DNA from: Rossellomorea sp. AcN35-11
GTDB taxonomy: Bacteria > Bacillota > Bacilli > Bacillales > Bacillaceae_B
Length of the DNA stretch: 64,000 bases
Direction of reading: 5' to 3'
Assembly: GCA_030388825.1 (NCBI GenBank)
Contig: CP128835.1
Span: 1,420,001 to 1,484,000, forward strand
Part shown: one piece after another, positions 38,315-50,540 of the stretch
How positions within the stretch are numbered: the stretch's first letter is position 1
Layout: each line of letters opens with the position of its first letter
Notes under the pieces: model-generated
What the model was told of the DNA's origin: nothing
Databases searched by the model: none
The model's input: the letters and a program-made list of their open reading frames with translations, nothing else
Program-made: the position numbers and the translations under genes

Positions 38315-38587
38315 TTTCACTCTATTAGAAAAGAGTTGGCTGCTAATCTATGTCAAATAGTGTCTCCTCGATAGTAAAGAGAGCTGGGCACGACAGATCA
38401 GCACCATTTCCTCACCATCAACAAGAGTTTGACGTGACAGAACTTATGAGTAAGTAAGAGAAGCGATGTAATCAGAGGGAATCTTCCTTAAAATGAAATC
38501 AACTACTACTCTCTTCTCTAAAATAGCAACAACTTTACAAATAGAGCTTTTGAATGAAGATCAATCAACCAAATGGGGGTACCTCAA
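38315..38587. other. Intergenic region before the first alpha-galactosidase gene
   Basis: I see no ORF with a ribosome site and no clear promoter. The AGTAAA/TTTACT operator found at the other galactoside promoters is absent, so this GH36 gene may depend on read-through from the symporter promoter. Confidence 0.4.
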
Positions 38588-40832
38588 TTGAAAAAGAATT
38601 CATGCATTTACGTTAACGAAGACAACAAAGAGTTCCACCTGCAAGGGAAAAACATCAGCTACATTTTCAATGTGCTTAGAAACGGGCAGCTTGGTCATCT
38701 TCATTATGGGAAGAAAGTGAGGCATCGTGACGATTTTTCCCATCTTTACAAAGAGGAGCATCGAGTCACATCTTCCTGCGTATTTGAAGGGGACCTGTCG
38801 TTTTCCCTGGACTTCCTTCGTCAGGAATACCCGAGCTACGGGACGACGGATTACCGGGAGCCGGCTTTTCAAGTCCTCCAGGAAAACGGGAGCCGAATCA
38901 CAGATTTCCGGTATGAAGGCTATCGGATCATCCCGGGGGAAGCCGGAGCTGGACGGACTTCCTGCCACTTATACAGAAAGCGACTCTGAAGCAGAGACCC
39001 TTGAAATCACACTCCGGGACGAGCTTCTCCATGCAAGGATCGTCCTTTTGTATTCCTGTTATCAAGAGCGTGATGTCATCATTCGTTCAGCGAAATTCAT
39101 GAATGATGGAAGTCAGACACTTCAGCTGGATCGGTCTTTAAGCTCCTCGGTTGATTTGCCTGATGCCCATTTTGATCTTGTTCAATTATCCGGTGGCTGG
39201 TCACGGGAACGCCATGTGAAAACGAGGTCGTTACAGCCGGGGATTCAAAGTATTTCCAGTACGCGTGGAACGAGCAGCAGCCAGCAAAATCCGTTCCTCG
39301 CTCTTAAACGCCCTGACGCGACAGAACATCATGGGGAGGTCTACGGCTTCAGTCTCGTCTACAGCGGAAACTTCCTGGCCCAGGCTGAAGTCGATCAATA
39401 TAATGTAACCCGGGTTTCCATGGGAATCAATCCGTTTGATTTCAGCTGGCTTCTGGAGAGTGGTGAGAGCTTCCAAACCCCGGAAGTGGTCATGGCCTAT
39501 TCCGATGCCGGAATGAATGGACTCAGCAGGGAATATCACGATTTATACAGAAGCCGGCTTGCCCGCGGCGTCTGGCGGGATAAAGAGCGTCCGGTTCTGA
39601 TCAACAACTGGGAAGCCACTTATTTTGATTTTAATGAAGAGAAGATTCTAACGATCGCCCGTACGGCCAAAGACATGGGCATCGAGCTGTTTGTCCTGGA
39701 TGACGGCTGGTTCGGGAAACGGAATGATGATACCACTTCGCTCGGAGACTGGTTTGTTGATGAGGATAAGCTTCCGGAAGGCATCCCGTCCCTTGGGGAG
39801 AAAATCAACGGGCTCGGAATGGAGTTCGGTTTATGGTTCGAGCCTGAAATGGTGTCGAAGGTCAGTGATCTCTACAAGGAACATCCGGACTGGATCATTC
39901 ATGTCCCGGGAAGGGCCTCTTCCCATGGACGTCATCAATATGTCCTCGACTTCTCCAGAAAAGAAGTAGTCGACCATCTTTACGACAGAATGGCGGAAGT
40001 GCTGGAAAAAGCCCCGATTTCGTATGTGAAATGGGATATGAACCGTTATATGACTGAAATCGGTTCAGTGGCGCTACCATCGGAACGTCAGCGGGAAGTC
40101 CCCCACCGATACATTCTAGGTGTGTATGATTTGTACGAAAGGCTGACTTCCGCCTTTCCTCATATCCTGTTCGAATCCTGTGCCAGCGGCGGGTCCCGGT
40201 TTGATCCGGGAATGCTGTACTATGCCCCTCAGGCCTGGACCAGTGACGATACGGATGCAGTGGAACGATTGAACATCCAATACGGGACATCCCTCGTGTA
40301 TCCACTCAGCTCGATGGGGGCCCATGTGTCGGAAGTACCGAATCACCAGGTGAGACGCGTCACATCCCTCGCTACAAGAGGGAATACTGCTTACTTTGGT
40401 GTTTTCGGATACGAGCTTGATGTGACGAAGATGACTCTTCATGAGAAAGAACAGGTGAAAGCCCAGATCGAAATGTACAAAAAGCATCGATATACCCTTC
40501 AGTTCGGGGATTTCCACCGCCTGATCAGTCCGTTTGAGGGAGACGGGAACGTGACCTCCTGGATGACGGTGTCCGCTGATGGGAAAGAAGCGATTGCCGG
40601 GTATTATCAAGTGCTCTCTAAACCGAATCACGGATTCGACCGGCTTTTACTAAAAGGACTTCATGAGGATAAGGAATACCGCATAGAGGGAAGAGCGGGA
40701 ACCTATTTCGGGGATGAGCTGATGCACGTGGGGATTCAGCTGGACAGCGGCTATTCGGGCACGCAACTTGGCGGTATCGAAGAGTCAGGTGACTTTACTT
40801 CAGAGATCTTTATCATTTCTGAGATTGATTGA
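38588..40832 (+). pseudogene. Alpha-galactosidase GH36, frameshifted
   Basis: Two frames join into about 747 residues if one G is removed from the run 38935-38939 ('RIIPG' then 'KPELDGLPATY'). The paralog at 56450 is intact at 748 residues and aligns throughout. GH36 motifs are 'WEATYFDFNEEKI', the nucleophile Asp in 'YVKWDMNRYMTE' and the acid/base Asp in 'TSDDTDAVERL'. It hydrolyses melibiose, raffinose and related alpha-galactosides in the cytoplasm. I prefer TTG 38588, with GGGGG 8 bases upstream; ATG 38573 overlaps that site. Confidence 0.87.
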
Positions 40833-40841
40833 ATCCACTCT

Positions 40842-40883
40842 AAAAACATCAGGCCTTGATAGAAACGGGGTCTGATGTTTTTT
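40842..40883 (+). terminator. Terminator after the first GH36 gene
   Basis: AAAACATCAG pairs with CTGATGTTTT with partly paired inner bases, followed by a T run. Confidence 0.8.
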
Positions 40884-40909
40884 TGCACAGAGAAAAACGT
40901 AATGAAAAC

Positions 40910-40928
40910 TTAGTAAAACTTTTACTAA
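40910..40928. promoter_or_regulatory. Candidate galactose-regulator operator (galK)
   Basis: TTAGTAAAACTTTTACTAA is a perfect 19-bp palindrome around one central base, ending 7 bases before the -35 of the galK promoter. Its AGTAAA/TTTACT half-sites recur, with wider spacing, upstream of the symporter and the sugar ABC operon. One of the two LacI-family regulators in the window is the natural candidate. Confidence 0.65.
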
Positions 40929-40935
40929 AATTTTA

Positions 40936-40964
40936 TTGACCTTTCCTCTGCCATGTTTTATCAT
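40936..40964 (+). promoter_or_regulatory. galKET promoter
   Basis: TTGACC (40936-40941) and TATCAT (40959-40964) are 17 bases apart, between the palindromic operator and the cre site. Confidence 0.65.
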
Positions 40965-40968
40965 GAAG

Positions 40969-40983
40969 TTGAAAGCGGTTTCT
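40969..40983 (+). promoter_or_regulatory. CcpA cre site (galK)
   Basis: TTGAAAGCGGTTTCT matches the consensus WTGNAANCGNWWNCW at every fixed position. It lies just downstream of the -10, where CcpA binding would block initiation when glucose is present. Confidence 0.75.
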
Positions 40984-41061
40984 GTTCTGGTTGAAACACG
41001 GGAAACCGCGACATGAACGATAGCTACAGGAAGATCGGTATCAATAGTAGGAGGAATCGGA

Positions 41062-42243
41062 ATGGATGTTCAGCAACTTTTGACTAGCTTTAAAGAGACT
41101 TTCGGCAGTGAGGCAAACCGCGTCTTCTTTGCACCGGGACGTATTAATTTAATAGGGGAGCACACGGATTACAACGGAGGGCATGTGTTTCCCTGCGCGA
41201 TTACGTTCGGCACCTATGGGGTGGCGAGAAAGCGGAAAGATTCATTGGTACGCCTGTATTCCCTGAATTTCAAAGAGACGGGGATTATTGAATTTGACGT
41301 AGACGACCTTGAGTACGATACTCATCATGAGTGGGCGAACTACCCGAAAGGAATGATCCGTTATCTGAAAGAGGCAGACCATGCCATTGATACAGGAATG
41401 GACGTCCTTTTCTACGGAAATATCCCAAACGGGGCGGGTCTATCCTCTTCGGCTTCCATTGAACTGGCGACAGGTGTCCTCCTTGAAGGGTTATTCGGTC
41501 TTGATGTTGAGCGGATCGAGCTCGTCAAGACCGGGCAGAGAGTGGAGAACGAGTTCATCGGGGTGAACAGCGGGATCATGGATCAATTCGCAATCGGAAT
41601 GGGGAAAAAGGGGGCAGGCATTCTATTGGATACCCACACCCTGCAGTATCAATACGCGCCCATCGACCTTGAGAATCACAATATTATCATCATGAATTCC
41701 AATAAACGGCGGGAACTTGCCGGTTCAAAATACAATGAGCGCCGCACGGAATGTGAGTCGGCACTAAAGAGCCTCCAATCCGTCGCGGACATCGACTCCC
41801 TGGGGGAATTGACGGAGGAAGAGTTTGAACTCCATAAGCATGTGATCAGCAGTGAAACCGAACAAAAGCGGGCGAGGCATGCTGTCTACGAAAACCGCAG
41901 GACGTTAAAGGCTCTTCAGTGCCTTCAAGACGGAAAGCTACAGCAGTTTGGGAAGTTGATGAATGAATCCCATCTCTCGCTTAGGGATGATTATGAAGTG
42001 ACAGGAAAAGAACTGGATGCCCTAGCCCAGGCAGCCTGGGATCAACCCGGGGTGGTCGGTGCCAGGATGACCGGAGCGGGCTTCGGGGGCTGTGCCATTG
42101 CCATCGTGGAAAAGGACTTTGTGGAGAGGTTCATCAACGGAGTAGGAAAACAATACAAGGAAGCGATCGGATATGAGGCGACCTTCTATGTAGCAAGTAT
42201 TGGTGACGGAGCAACAGAACTAGACAAAGAGGTGATCATATGA
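41062..42243 (+). CDS. galK: Galactokinase
   Basis: This 393-residue GHMP kinase makes galactose-1-phosphate from galactose and ATP, the first Leloir step. The galactokinase signature '[15 protein letters not shown]' is at about 27-41, the ATP loop '[13 protein letters not shown]' at about 123-135 and motif 3 '[14 protein letters not shown]' near 334. TAGGAGGAA precedes the ATG. It is first of galK-galE-galT, with galE overlapping by 4 bases. Confidence 0.96.
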   Translation: MDVQQLLTSFKETFGSEANRVFFAPGRINLIGEHTDYNGGHVFPCAITFGTYGVARKRKDSLVRLYSLNFKETGIIEFDVDDLEYDTHHEWANYPKGMIRYLKEADHAIDTGMDVLFYGNIPNGAGLSSSASIELATGVLLEGLFGLDVERIELVKTGQRVENEFIGVNSGIMDQFAIGMGKKGAGILLDTHTLQYQYAPIDLENHNIIIMNSNKRRELAGSKYNERRTECESALKSLQSVADIDSLGELTEEEFELHKHVISSETEQKRARHAVYENRRTLKALQCLQDGKLQQFGKLMNESHLSLRDDYEVTGKELDALAQAAWDQPGVVGARMTGAGFGGCAIAIVEKDFVERFINGVGKQYKEAIGYEATFYVASIGDGATELDKEVII

Positions 42244-43235
42244 ATGTGTTAGTGCTTGGCGGTGCAGGTTATATTGGTTCACATGCGGTTTATCAGCTGG
42301 TAGAACGCGGCTACAGAACCATCGTGGTGGATAGTCTTGAAACGGGTCACAGGGGAGCGGTTCATGAGGACGCCGTTTTCTACCAAGGGGATATCAGGGA
42401 TAAAGCATTCCTCCGTTCCGTGTTTGAACAAGAAAAGATTGACGGAGTGATCCATTTTGCCGCGAATTCCCTTGTGGGAGAGTCCATGGAAAATCCATTG
42501 AAATACTTTGATAACAATGTGTACGGTACCCAGGTGACCCTTGAAGTGATGAATGAATTCGGTGTGAAGCATATCGTGTTCTCCTCCACTGCCGCGACCT
42601 ACGGTGAACCGGACCAGGTGCCGATCACCGAGAGGATGACCACGCACCCGACCAATGCGTACGGGGAAACGAAGCTTACCATGGAGAAGATGATGAAATG
42701 GTGCGATGAGGCATACGGGATCAAATTTGTTTCCCTTCGCTACTTCAATGTAGCAGGTGCCCGCGGGGAGATCGGGGAGGATCATACTCCTGAAACCCAT
42801 CTGATTCCCATCATCCTTCAGGTCGCCTTGGAGCAGAGGGACCATATCACCGTTTTCGGAGATGACTATGATACACCGGACGGAACATGCATCCGTGATT
42901 ATATTCATGTGGAAGATCTGATCGAAGCCCATCTCCTTGCACTTGATTACCTGAACCGTACAGGGGAAAGCAATATTTTCAACCTGGGAAGCAGCCAGGG
43001 GTTCTCGGTGAAAGAAATGATCCGTGCCGCAAGAGAAGTGACGGGACACCCGATCCCTGAGAAAATCGGCAACAGAAGGGCAGGGGATCCGAGCAAGTTG
43101 ATTGCTTCATCTGATAAGGCGAAAGAGCTGCTCGGATGGAATCCTTCCCGTACCTCTGTCACCAGGATGATCGGGGACGCATGGGAGTGGCATCAAAGCC
43201 ATCCGTTCGGATACGACGACAAAAAGGGAGAGTGA
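42240..43235 (+). CDS. galE: UDP-glucose 4-epimerase
   Basis: This 331-residue extended SDR has the NAD motif 'GGAGYIGSH' (7-15), the catalytic Ser in 'SSTAATYG' and the YxxxK pair in 'NAYGETK' (about 139-145). 'LRYFNVAGA' and '[13 protein letters not shown]' are family blocks. It interconverts UDP-galactose and UDP-glucose and also supplies UDP-galactose for surface sugars. The ATGA overlap with galK implies coupled translation. Confidence 0.96.
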   Translation: MNVLVLGGAGYIGSHAVYQLVERGYRTIVVDSLETGHRGAVHEDAVFYQGDIRDKAFLRSVFEQEKIDGVIHFAANSLVGESMENPLKYFDNNVYGTQVTLEVMNEFGVKHIVFSSTAATYGEPDQVPITERMTTHPTNAYGETKLTMEKMMKWCDEAYGIKFVSLRYFNVAGARGEIGEDHTPETHLIPIILQVALEQRDHITVFGDDYDTPDGTCIRDYIHVEDLIEAHLLALDYLNRTGESNIFNLGSSQGFSVKEMIRAAREVTGHPIPEKIGNRRAGDPSKLIASSDKAKELLGWNPSRTSVTRMIGDAWEWHQSHPFGYDDKKGE

Positions 43236-43241
43236 CGGAAG

Positions 43242-44732
43242 ATGACCATTTTCTTGACCGTAGATGCGATTGTGGAAAAAGCGATAGAAGCAAAACTGAT
43301 GGGGAAAGAGGATGAAGTCTATGCCCGGAACCGCATCCTTTCCCACCTGCACATAGAGGATTATCAAGGTGGGACAGGTGACTCCCCTGACTCTTCCATC
43401 CCGGACCTGCTTGAAGCGTTAACCGATTATGCCGTGGAGGAAGGGATCATTGACGATGTGCTGGATGCAAAGGAGATGTTCGCTGCAAGAGTGATGGATA
43501 CCTTTGTGGCACGGCCATCGGTCATCAATCAAACGTTTGCCGGCTATTATCAACAGGGGCCGGAACAGGCAACGGATTATTTCTACAAGCTGAGTCAGGA
43601 CAGCAACTACATCCAGACGAAGCGGATCCGTCAAAACATCAGCTACAAGGTAGAAACCGAATACGGTGAACTGGACATTACCATCAATCTCTCGAAGCCC
43701 GAGAAAGATCCAAAGCAGATCGCCCTGGAGAAGTCCATGCCGAAAAAGGATCAGACGTATCCCCAGTGTTTGCTCTGTGTCGAAAATGAAGGCTACGAGG
43801 GGAGAATCGGCCACCCGGCCCGTGCCAATCACCGGATGATCCGCCTGAATCTTGCAGGGGAACCGTGGATGCTCCAGTATTCGCCTTATGTCTATTACAA
43901 TGAGCACTGCATCGTGTTGTCAGAGTCTCATCGCCCCATGGAAATCAACCGGGATGGATTCGAGAGACTCCTGCATTTCGTCCATCAGTTCCCTCATTAC
44001 TTTGCCGGATCCAATGCCGATCTGCCTATAGTCGGGGGGTCGATTCTGTCCCATGATCATTATCAGGGAGGGCATTATGACTTTGCCATGGCGAAGGCGG
44101 AAACAGAATACACCTTTTCCATGATCCGTCATCCTGAAGTGGAAGCCGGGATCGTCAAGTGGCCCATGTCCGTTGTGCGCTTGTCCAGTGAAAAGATGGA
44201 ACCATTACTGGATGCAGGGGAGGAGATACTGAGAGGGTGGAAAGAGTATAGTGACCCTGAGGCTGAGATCCTGGCCTTTACAGGTGAGACACCTCATAAC
44301 ACGATTACACCCATTGCCCGAGTGCGTGACGGGAAATATGAATTGGACCTTGTCCTCCGCAACAACCGGACGAGTGAAGAGCATCCAATGGGCATCTTCC
44401 ATCCCCATGAAGACGTCCATCATATTAAGAAAGAAAACATCGGTCTGATCGAGGTGATGGGTCTTGCCGTTCTGCCGGCCCGTTTGAAGGAGGAGCTTCA
44501 AGACGTAGAAAAAGCCCTCTTAGGTGAAAGCTGTGGAGTGGCAGACTACCATCTGAAGTGGGTGGAGGAACTGAAGGACCGGTATGGGGACGAAGTGAGT
44601 CCAGATCATGCAGAGAGCATCGTCAGGGAGGAGCTTGGGAAGAAATTCTCACGGGTTCTCGAGGATGCCGGCGTCTTTAAACGCGATGAAAGTGGGCAGC
44701 AGGCGTTCAGGAAGTTCGTGGACAGATTTTAA
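43242..44732 (+). CDS. galT: Galactose-1-phosphate uridylyltransferase, Firmicute (class II) type
   Basis: This 496-residue protein is of the long Gram-positive GalT type, not the short HIT-like E. coli type. Recognisable blocks are 'YPQCLLCVENEGYEGRIGHPARANHR' at about 167-192 and 'GGSILSHDHYQGG' near 265, which holds the His-rich active site. It transfers UMP from UDP-glucose to galactose-1-phosphate. It follows galE by 6 bases and has GGGAG upstream. A terminator follows. Confidence 0.94.
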   Translation: MTIFLTVDAIVEKAIEAKLMGKEDEVYARNRILSHLHIEDYQGGTGDSPDSSIPDLLEALTDYAVEEGIIDDVLDAKEMFAARVMDTFVARPSVINQTFAGYYQQGPEQATDYFYKLSQDSNYIQTKRIRQNISYKVETEYGELDITINLSKPEKDPKQIALEKSMPKKDQTYPQCLLCVENEGYEGRIGHPARANHRMIRLNLAGEPWMLQYSPYVYYNEHCIVLSESHRPMEINRDGFERLLHFVHQFPHYFAGSNADLPIVGGSILSHDHYQGGHYDFAMAKAETEYTFSMIRHPEVEAGIVKWPMSVVRLSSEKMEPLLDAGEEILRGWKEYSDPEAEILAFTGETPHNTITPIARVRDGKYELDLVLRNNRTSEEHPMGIFHPHEDVHHIKKENIGLIEVMGLAVLPARLKEELQDVEKALLGESCGVADYHLKWVEELKDRYGDEVSPDHAESIVREELGKKFSRVLEDAGVFKRDESGQQAFRKFVDRF

Positions 44733-44741
44733 TTCGGGGAA

Positions 44742-44770
44742 GGCCGGGCTTCAATGAGCCTCCGTTTTTT
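44742..44770 (+). terminator. Terminator after galT
   Basis: GGGCT pairs with AGCC(T) around TCAATG with flanking G-C pairs, followed by six Ts. Confidence 0.6.
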
Positions 44771-44862
44771 CATAAACAGATAAATTTCCAGAGATGAGCA
44801 AGGAACCGATGCATGTCCCGGTTTCTTCTTTTCTCTATACTAAACGAATGCAGGTGATAGGA

Positions 44863-46823
44863 ATGTATTTAGGTGTAGATTACTACCCGGAACATTGGGA
44901 TATCGATTTAATGGATGACGACCTCTCACGGATGAAAGACATGGGTGTGAATATGATCAGGATCGGCGAGTTCGCATGGCATCTGATGGAGAAGGAAGAA
45001 GGCCGCTTTGATTTTTCCTTTTTTGATCATGTGATCAAAAAGGCGAAGCTGTACGGGATGAAGGTTATGTTCGGTACGCCGACAGCGACGTTTCCTGCAT
45101 GGCTTGCTGCCAACCATCCTGATATTCTCATTGAAGATATCAATGGGGTGAAAAAGGCGTTCGGGGGAAGACGGCAGTACTGCTATAACTCTGAAACCTA
45201 TCAAAGGTATTCCCTTCGCATCGCTGAAAAACTCATCACTCATTACCGGGATGAAGAGGCCATCGTGTCTTGGCAAATCGACAATGAATTCGGACACGAA
45301 GGCAGTGATATGTGTTATTGCGCCAGCTGTGAACAGAGATTTCAAGATTTCCTGAAGGAAAAATATGATTCGATTCATGAGTTGAACGAGCGCTGGGGAA
45401 CGATTTTCTGGGGGCAGACCTATAATGAATTCTCGGAGGTCCCTGTACCGAAGCAAACGATTACGGTCCATAACCCTGCCATGATGCTTGATTGGGCACG
45501 GTTTCGTTCCGCTTCATTGAGCGGCTTTGCCCTTCAGCATGTGGAGCTTGCGAAACGGTTGAAAGGGAACCATCAAACCGTGACGACAAACCTTCCAGGC
45601 GGCTTCTTTGATAAATGGTTTGATCACAATGAATTCTCCAGGGATCTCGATTTTGTTTCCTATGATAACTATCCCGTGTGGGGAGGCTTGAAGGAGCCGA
45701 TTTCCCCTGCCCATCTGTCCATGACCCTCGATTATGTGCGTGGATTGAAGAAGCAGAATTTCTGGATTGTGGAAGAACTGATGGGGGCACAGGGGCATGA
45801 TGTCATCGGATACCTGCCAAGGCCGAATCAGGCAAAGGTATGGGCGTGGCACGCGTTTGCCCACGGATGCTCCAATATGCTCTTTTTCCCGCTGGCGCGG
45901 GATGAACCGGGGAGCCGAGCAGTATTGCCTTGGGATCCTTGATGCCAATAACCGGACGACACGTAAATACAAGGAAGTGAAGCAGTTTTTCAACGAAGTC
46001 AAAGAATATGAGACCCTCTTCGATTCTCCTGTGAAGGCGGATGTCGCCCTCCTGTATGACTTCGATAATATATGGTCATGGCGGATCCAGCAGCAGAATC
46101 CGAGCATTGATTTCACGGAAGAAATGTTAAGGCTGTATGAGCCTTTCCATAAGCAGAATACGACGGTGGATGTGCTGAAGTATGATCAGGATTTCTCACA
46201 GTATAAGGTTGTGCTTGTACCTGTGCCGCAGCTGATGGATGCAGGATTGACGGCAAGACTTGAGGAGTTCGCCCAAAATGGGGGGAACGGTCATCGTGTC
46301 CTACCGTGCGGGGGTAAAGGACAAAGACAACAATCTTGTTTTCGGGGAAATGATCCCGGGCGGATTGTCGGGGCTCCTTGGTATCGAAGTGGAAGAATCC
46401 GAGTCCCTTCATGAAGGACAACATGTCCCTGTCGTATCAACGGATTCAGGGCACATGACGAAAGCGGAATACTGGAGGGATTTAGTGACGCCGTTAACAG
46501 CCAGGTCCCTATATCGCTATGATGATCCTTTTTACAATGAGTACGCCTGTGTGACGGAACATGATTTCGGCAGCGGGAAGGCCTATTATATCGGCGCCGG
46601 TATTGAAAAGGAAATCATGGACGTTCTGGCATGCAGAATCGCACATGATGCCGGATTGAACACAATTGAAACCAATCCGGGGGTAGAGGTTGTGACGAGA
46701 ACGGCGGAAGGAAAAACGGTTCAGGTGATCATCAATCATAACGGATATGAGGAAACGTTCGGTGAATGGGTCCTTCAACCTTATGACTGCGTGATCTCCA
46801 CTATTGAAAAGGATCGTGAGTGA
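44863..46823 (+). pseudogene. Beta-galactosidase GH42, two frameshifts
   Basis: Three frames join into about 652 residues. One extra C at 45888-45890 separates 'NMLFF' from 'RWRGMNRGAEQY', and one extra G at 46280-46285 separates 'EEFAQNGG' from 'TVIVSYRAG'. GH42 features are intact: acid/base Glu142 in 'WQIDNEFG', nucleophile Glu304 in 'WIVEELMG', and Cys107, 151, 153 and 156, which match the zinc cluster of the Thermus A4 enzyme. It releases galactose from beta-galactosides. I chose ATG 44863 (MYLGVDYYPEHW), with AGGTGAT upstream; in-frame ATGs before it are not needed by the family. Confidence 0.87.
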
Positions 46824-47866
46824 AGATGGATGTCATCAAAAAAACGTTCGGAGTGTTTGGTGAACAGGAAGTCGACTCCTATACGTTACGAAATGATGCG
46901 GGTATGCAAGTGACTTTTATGACGTATGGCGGGACGATCATGGAAATGCTGACCCCGGACAAGAAGGGGAAGCTTGAGAATGTCGTTCTTGGTTTCGATA
47001 CGTTAGAGGAGTATATTCAGCATGTCTACTACTACGGTGCCCTGGTCGGCAGGGTTGCGGGTCGAATCGGTCAGGCAAGCTACGTATCCAATGGAAAGAA
47101 AGTGGAGCTCTGCCCTAATGAGGATGGAAATCACCTGCATGGGGGCAAGAAAGGCTTTGACAAAGTGATCTGGACCGTAGATGACATTTCTGTTGGTGGA
47201 GATGAGGTAAGTGTGCGCCTCTCTTATCTGAGTCGAGATGGAGAAGAGGGGTATCCGGGAAATGTGAAAGTGGACGTCACCTATACCCTGACAAATGAAA
47301 ACGCATTTGCCATCACATACGGGGCAGAGCCTGATCGTGACACCCCCATCAATATGACGAGCCACAGTTATTTCAATCTTAGCGGTGATTATAAAGAAGA
47401 GATTCTCTCCCACCGTCTGCACATTCCGGCTGATCACGTCCTCGAGCTTTCAGAGGAAAAAATCCCGACAGGAGCATGGATTCCAACAGAGGGTACAGCC
47501 TTTGATTTCCATGGTGATCGCGCCATTTCTGACAGGATGGAGCTCGGACAGGAAGAAGGCTACGACCATGCTTTTTGTTTAAACGAAGGACAACAACCAA
47601 TGTCCCTTGTTCATGAAGACAGCGGGAGGGTAATGACAGTGGAAACGGATCAGAAGGCGGTCATTTTGTATACGGGGAATGACCTGGGGGGCCATGAGCT
47701 TTCAGGCGGGGTTCCCGTGAGGAAGCATCTCGGACTTTGCCTTGAAACACAGGGATACCCCGATGCCGTGAATCATCCCCATTTCCCGACGGTCATGGTG
47801 AAGAAAGGGGAAGTGTATAAAGCTTCCACCACATACAGCTTTCATGTATTGAGGGAACAGGAGTAG
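46820..47866 (+). CDS. galM: Aldose 1-epimerase (galactose mutarotase)
   Basis: This 348-residue mutarotase converts beta-galactose released by GH42 into the alpha form used by GalK. Motifs are 'GRVAGRI' near 75, 'NHLHGGKKGFDKVIW' near 102 (catalytic His), and 'NMTSHSYFNLSG' near 178 (second His), with a catalytic Glu in 'LCLETQGYPDAVNHP'. GTG 46820 overlaps the upstream stop (GTGA); ATG 46826 is the alternative. It is coupled to the beta-galactosidase gene. Confidence 0.93.
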   Translation: MKMDVIKKTFGVFGEQEVDSYTLRNDAGMQVTFMTYGGTIMEMLTPDKKGKLENVVLGFDTLEEYIQHVYYYGALVGRVAGRIGQASYVSNGKKVELCPNEDGNHLHGGKKGFDKVIWTVDDISVGGDEVSVRLSYLSRDGEEGYPGNVKVDVTYTLTNENAFAITYGAEPDRDTPINMTSHSYFNLSGDYKEEILSHRLHIPADHVLELSEEKIPTGAWIPTEGTAFDFHGDRAISDRMELGQEEGYDHAFCLNEGQQPMSLVHEDSGRVMTVETDQKAVILYTGNDLGGHELSGGVPVRKHLGLCLETQGYPDAVNHPHFPTVMVKKGEVYKASTTYSFHVLREQE

Positions 47867-48871
<1,005 letters not shown>

Positions 48872-48887
48872 ATCGGTCATACCGCGC

Positions 48888-48918
48888 GCCACACCTTTTA
48901 ATCACGGTGTGGCTTTTT
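48888..48918 (+). terminator. Terminator after the LacI gene
   Basis: GCCACACC pairs with GGTGTGGC around a 10-base loop, followed by five Ts. Confidence 0.88.
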
Positions 48919-49029
48919 CCTTTTGGCCGATTGTCATGAAGACTTTGGGAAAAGCCGTTTTTATTCAGGAATGACAGGGTAAGCTTAAACTATACCAATC
49001 TGTTCTTACTTGTATAGGAGGGAAGCGAG

Positions 49030-50409
49030 TTGATCAGCCAAACACGAAACATTGTTCAGAAATCATTGGATGCTTTATTGGAGGACGGGTCTTTTTTGCC
49101 GGAAGTGAAAGGGGAGACAAGGAAGAAAGCGTTTACGTCCCTGACGTCGATCCTGTCGACACCGAACCATGTACATAAATCCTATTTAAGGATTCCCCTT
49201 GGGGACGAGAAGGTGGTGCGGATCCCGGCTTTCCGGGTTCAGCATAACAATGCCATGGGTCCTTATAAGGGGGGGATCCGTTTTCACGAAACGGTGAACG
49301 AGGAAGAGGTGGAGAACCTGGCGTCCTTGATGACGTTGAAAAATGCCCTCCATGATGTTCCATTCGGCGGCGGTAAAGGCGGGATCATCCTGAATCCCCG
49401 GGAGTATTCCGAGAAGGAGCTTCACCTTATCTCAAGGAAGTATGTCCAGTATTTCAGTGATGTCCTTGGTCCCGATAAAGATATCCCGGCTCCTGATATG
49501 GGATCAGGTGAACGTGAAATGGACTGGATGATGGCAGAGTATAAGAGCATCCATCCCGGAATGCCCTATCGGGGAAGCTTTACCGGTAAGAGCGTCGTAA
49601 ACGGAGGTTCCCTGGGGCGGAGGGAAGCGACGGGAAAAGGCGTCTTCTTCACCTTCCGCTACCTGATCCATGATTTCGTCCGGGATCAGAAGAGTTTATT
49701 GACGAAAACCGATAATGTCTTTGCAAAGACGGCTCTTGAACTGGAGGACCGTCCCTTGACGATCGCCGTCCAGGGGTTCGGGAATGTGGGGTCGGTTGCT
49801 GCCCTTGAAGCCTACCAGTCGACTCATATACAGAATAAAGTGGTAGCTGTAAGCGATAGGAACGTGACGCTATACCATTCGGACGGCCTTGATATCCCTG
49901 CCCTGGTTGAATTTACGATGAGGAATAAAGGGGATCTTCCAACTTCGGAGGAGCAGCTGAAAGAGATCGGGGTAAGAGGGGAAATACGCGATCGTGAAGA
50001 CGTTCTCTATCTTGGTGTCGACGTACTGATCCTTGCGGCACTGGAGGATCAGGTGCATAAGGAAAATGTAGAGAACGTGCAGGCAAAGGTGATTGTGGAA
50101 GGAGCCAATGCCCCGATCACGACAGAAGCGGATAAAGCCCTGAGCGATAAAGGAGTCATCATCATCCCCGATATCCTGGCAAATGCCGGAGGAGTCATCG
50201 TCTCCTACTTCGAATGGCTCCAGGGAAGGGAAACCCAATTCTACACAGAGGAACAAGTATTCAACCTCCTCTACGACAAGATGAAAACAACCATGGACAC
50301 CGTCCTGCCCCTCTTCTTCGGCGACCCATACCCCCTTCGCCAAAACTGCTACATCCACTCCGTCATGAAACTCTCGACGGTCCTGTACAGACAAGGAAAA
50401 CTTTATTAA
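49030..50409 (+). CDS. Glu/Leu/Phe/Val dehydrogenase (glutamate dehydrogenase-like)
   Basis: This 459-residue protein has a dimerisation domain with 'MGPYKGGIRFH' and 'PFGGGKGGI' (two substrate and catalytic Lys), 'DIPAPDMGSGEREMDWM', and a Rossmann domain with 'VQGFGNVGS'. 'VEGANAPITTEAD' is also diagnostic. It would interconvert glutamate and 2-oxoglutarate, or act on branched amino acids. It is longer than the usual 425 residues because of extra sequence near 215-238. TTG start, with AGGAGGG upstream. It stands alone between the sugar genes; no link to them is evident. Confidence 0.88.
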   Translation: MISQTRNIVQKSLDALLEDGSFLPEVKGETRKKAFTSLTSILSTPNHVHKSYLRIPLGDEKVVRIPAFRVQHNNAMGPYKGGIRFHETVNEEEVENLASLMTLKNALHDVPFGGGKGGIILNPREYSEKELHLISRKYVQYFSDVLGPDKDIPAPDMGSGEREMDWMMAEYKSIHPGMPYRGSFTGKSVVNGGSLGRREATGKGVFFTFRYLIHDFVRDQKSLLTKTDNVFAKTALELEDRPLTIAVQGFGNVGSVAALEAYQSTHIQNKVVAVSDRNVTLYHSDGLDIPALVEFTMRNKGDLPTSEEQLKEIGVRGEIRDREDVLYLGVDVLILAALEDQVHKENVENVQAKVIVEGANAPITTEADKALSDKGVIIIPDILANAGGVIVSYFEWLQGRETQFYTEEQVFNLLYDKMKTTMDTVLPLFFGDPYPLRQNCYIHSVMKLSTVLYRQGKLY

Positions 50410-50414
50410 GAACA

Positions 50415-50474
50415 AGGGACGGACCTTTATTCCTAGGAGCTGGTACTAGGAATTTGAGGTCCGTCCCTCTTTTT
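50415..50474 (+). terminator. Terminator built on the GGGACGGACC repeat
   Basis: AGGGACGGACCT pairs with AGGTCCGTCCCT, with an inner ATTCCTAG/CTAGGAAT stem, followed by CTTTTTATTTT. This copy clearly works as an intrinsic terminator for the dehydrogenase gene. Confidence 0.85.
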
Positions 50475-50540
50475 ATTTTCAAACAGGGTGTCCCGCTTTT
50501 TCCCTTCCCCCTATATAAAGGGTGAAAGGAGGTGAGGCAC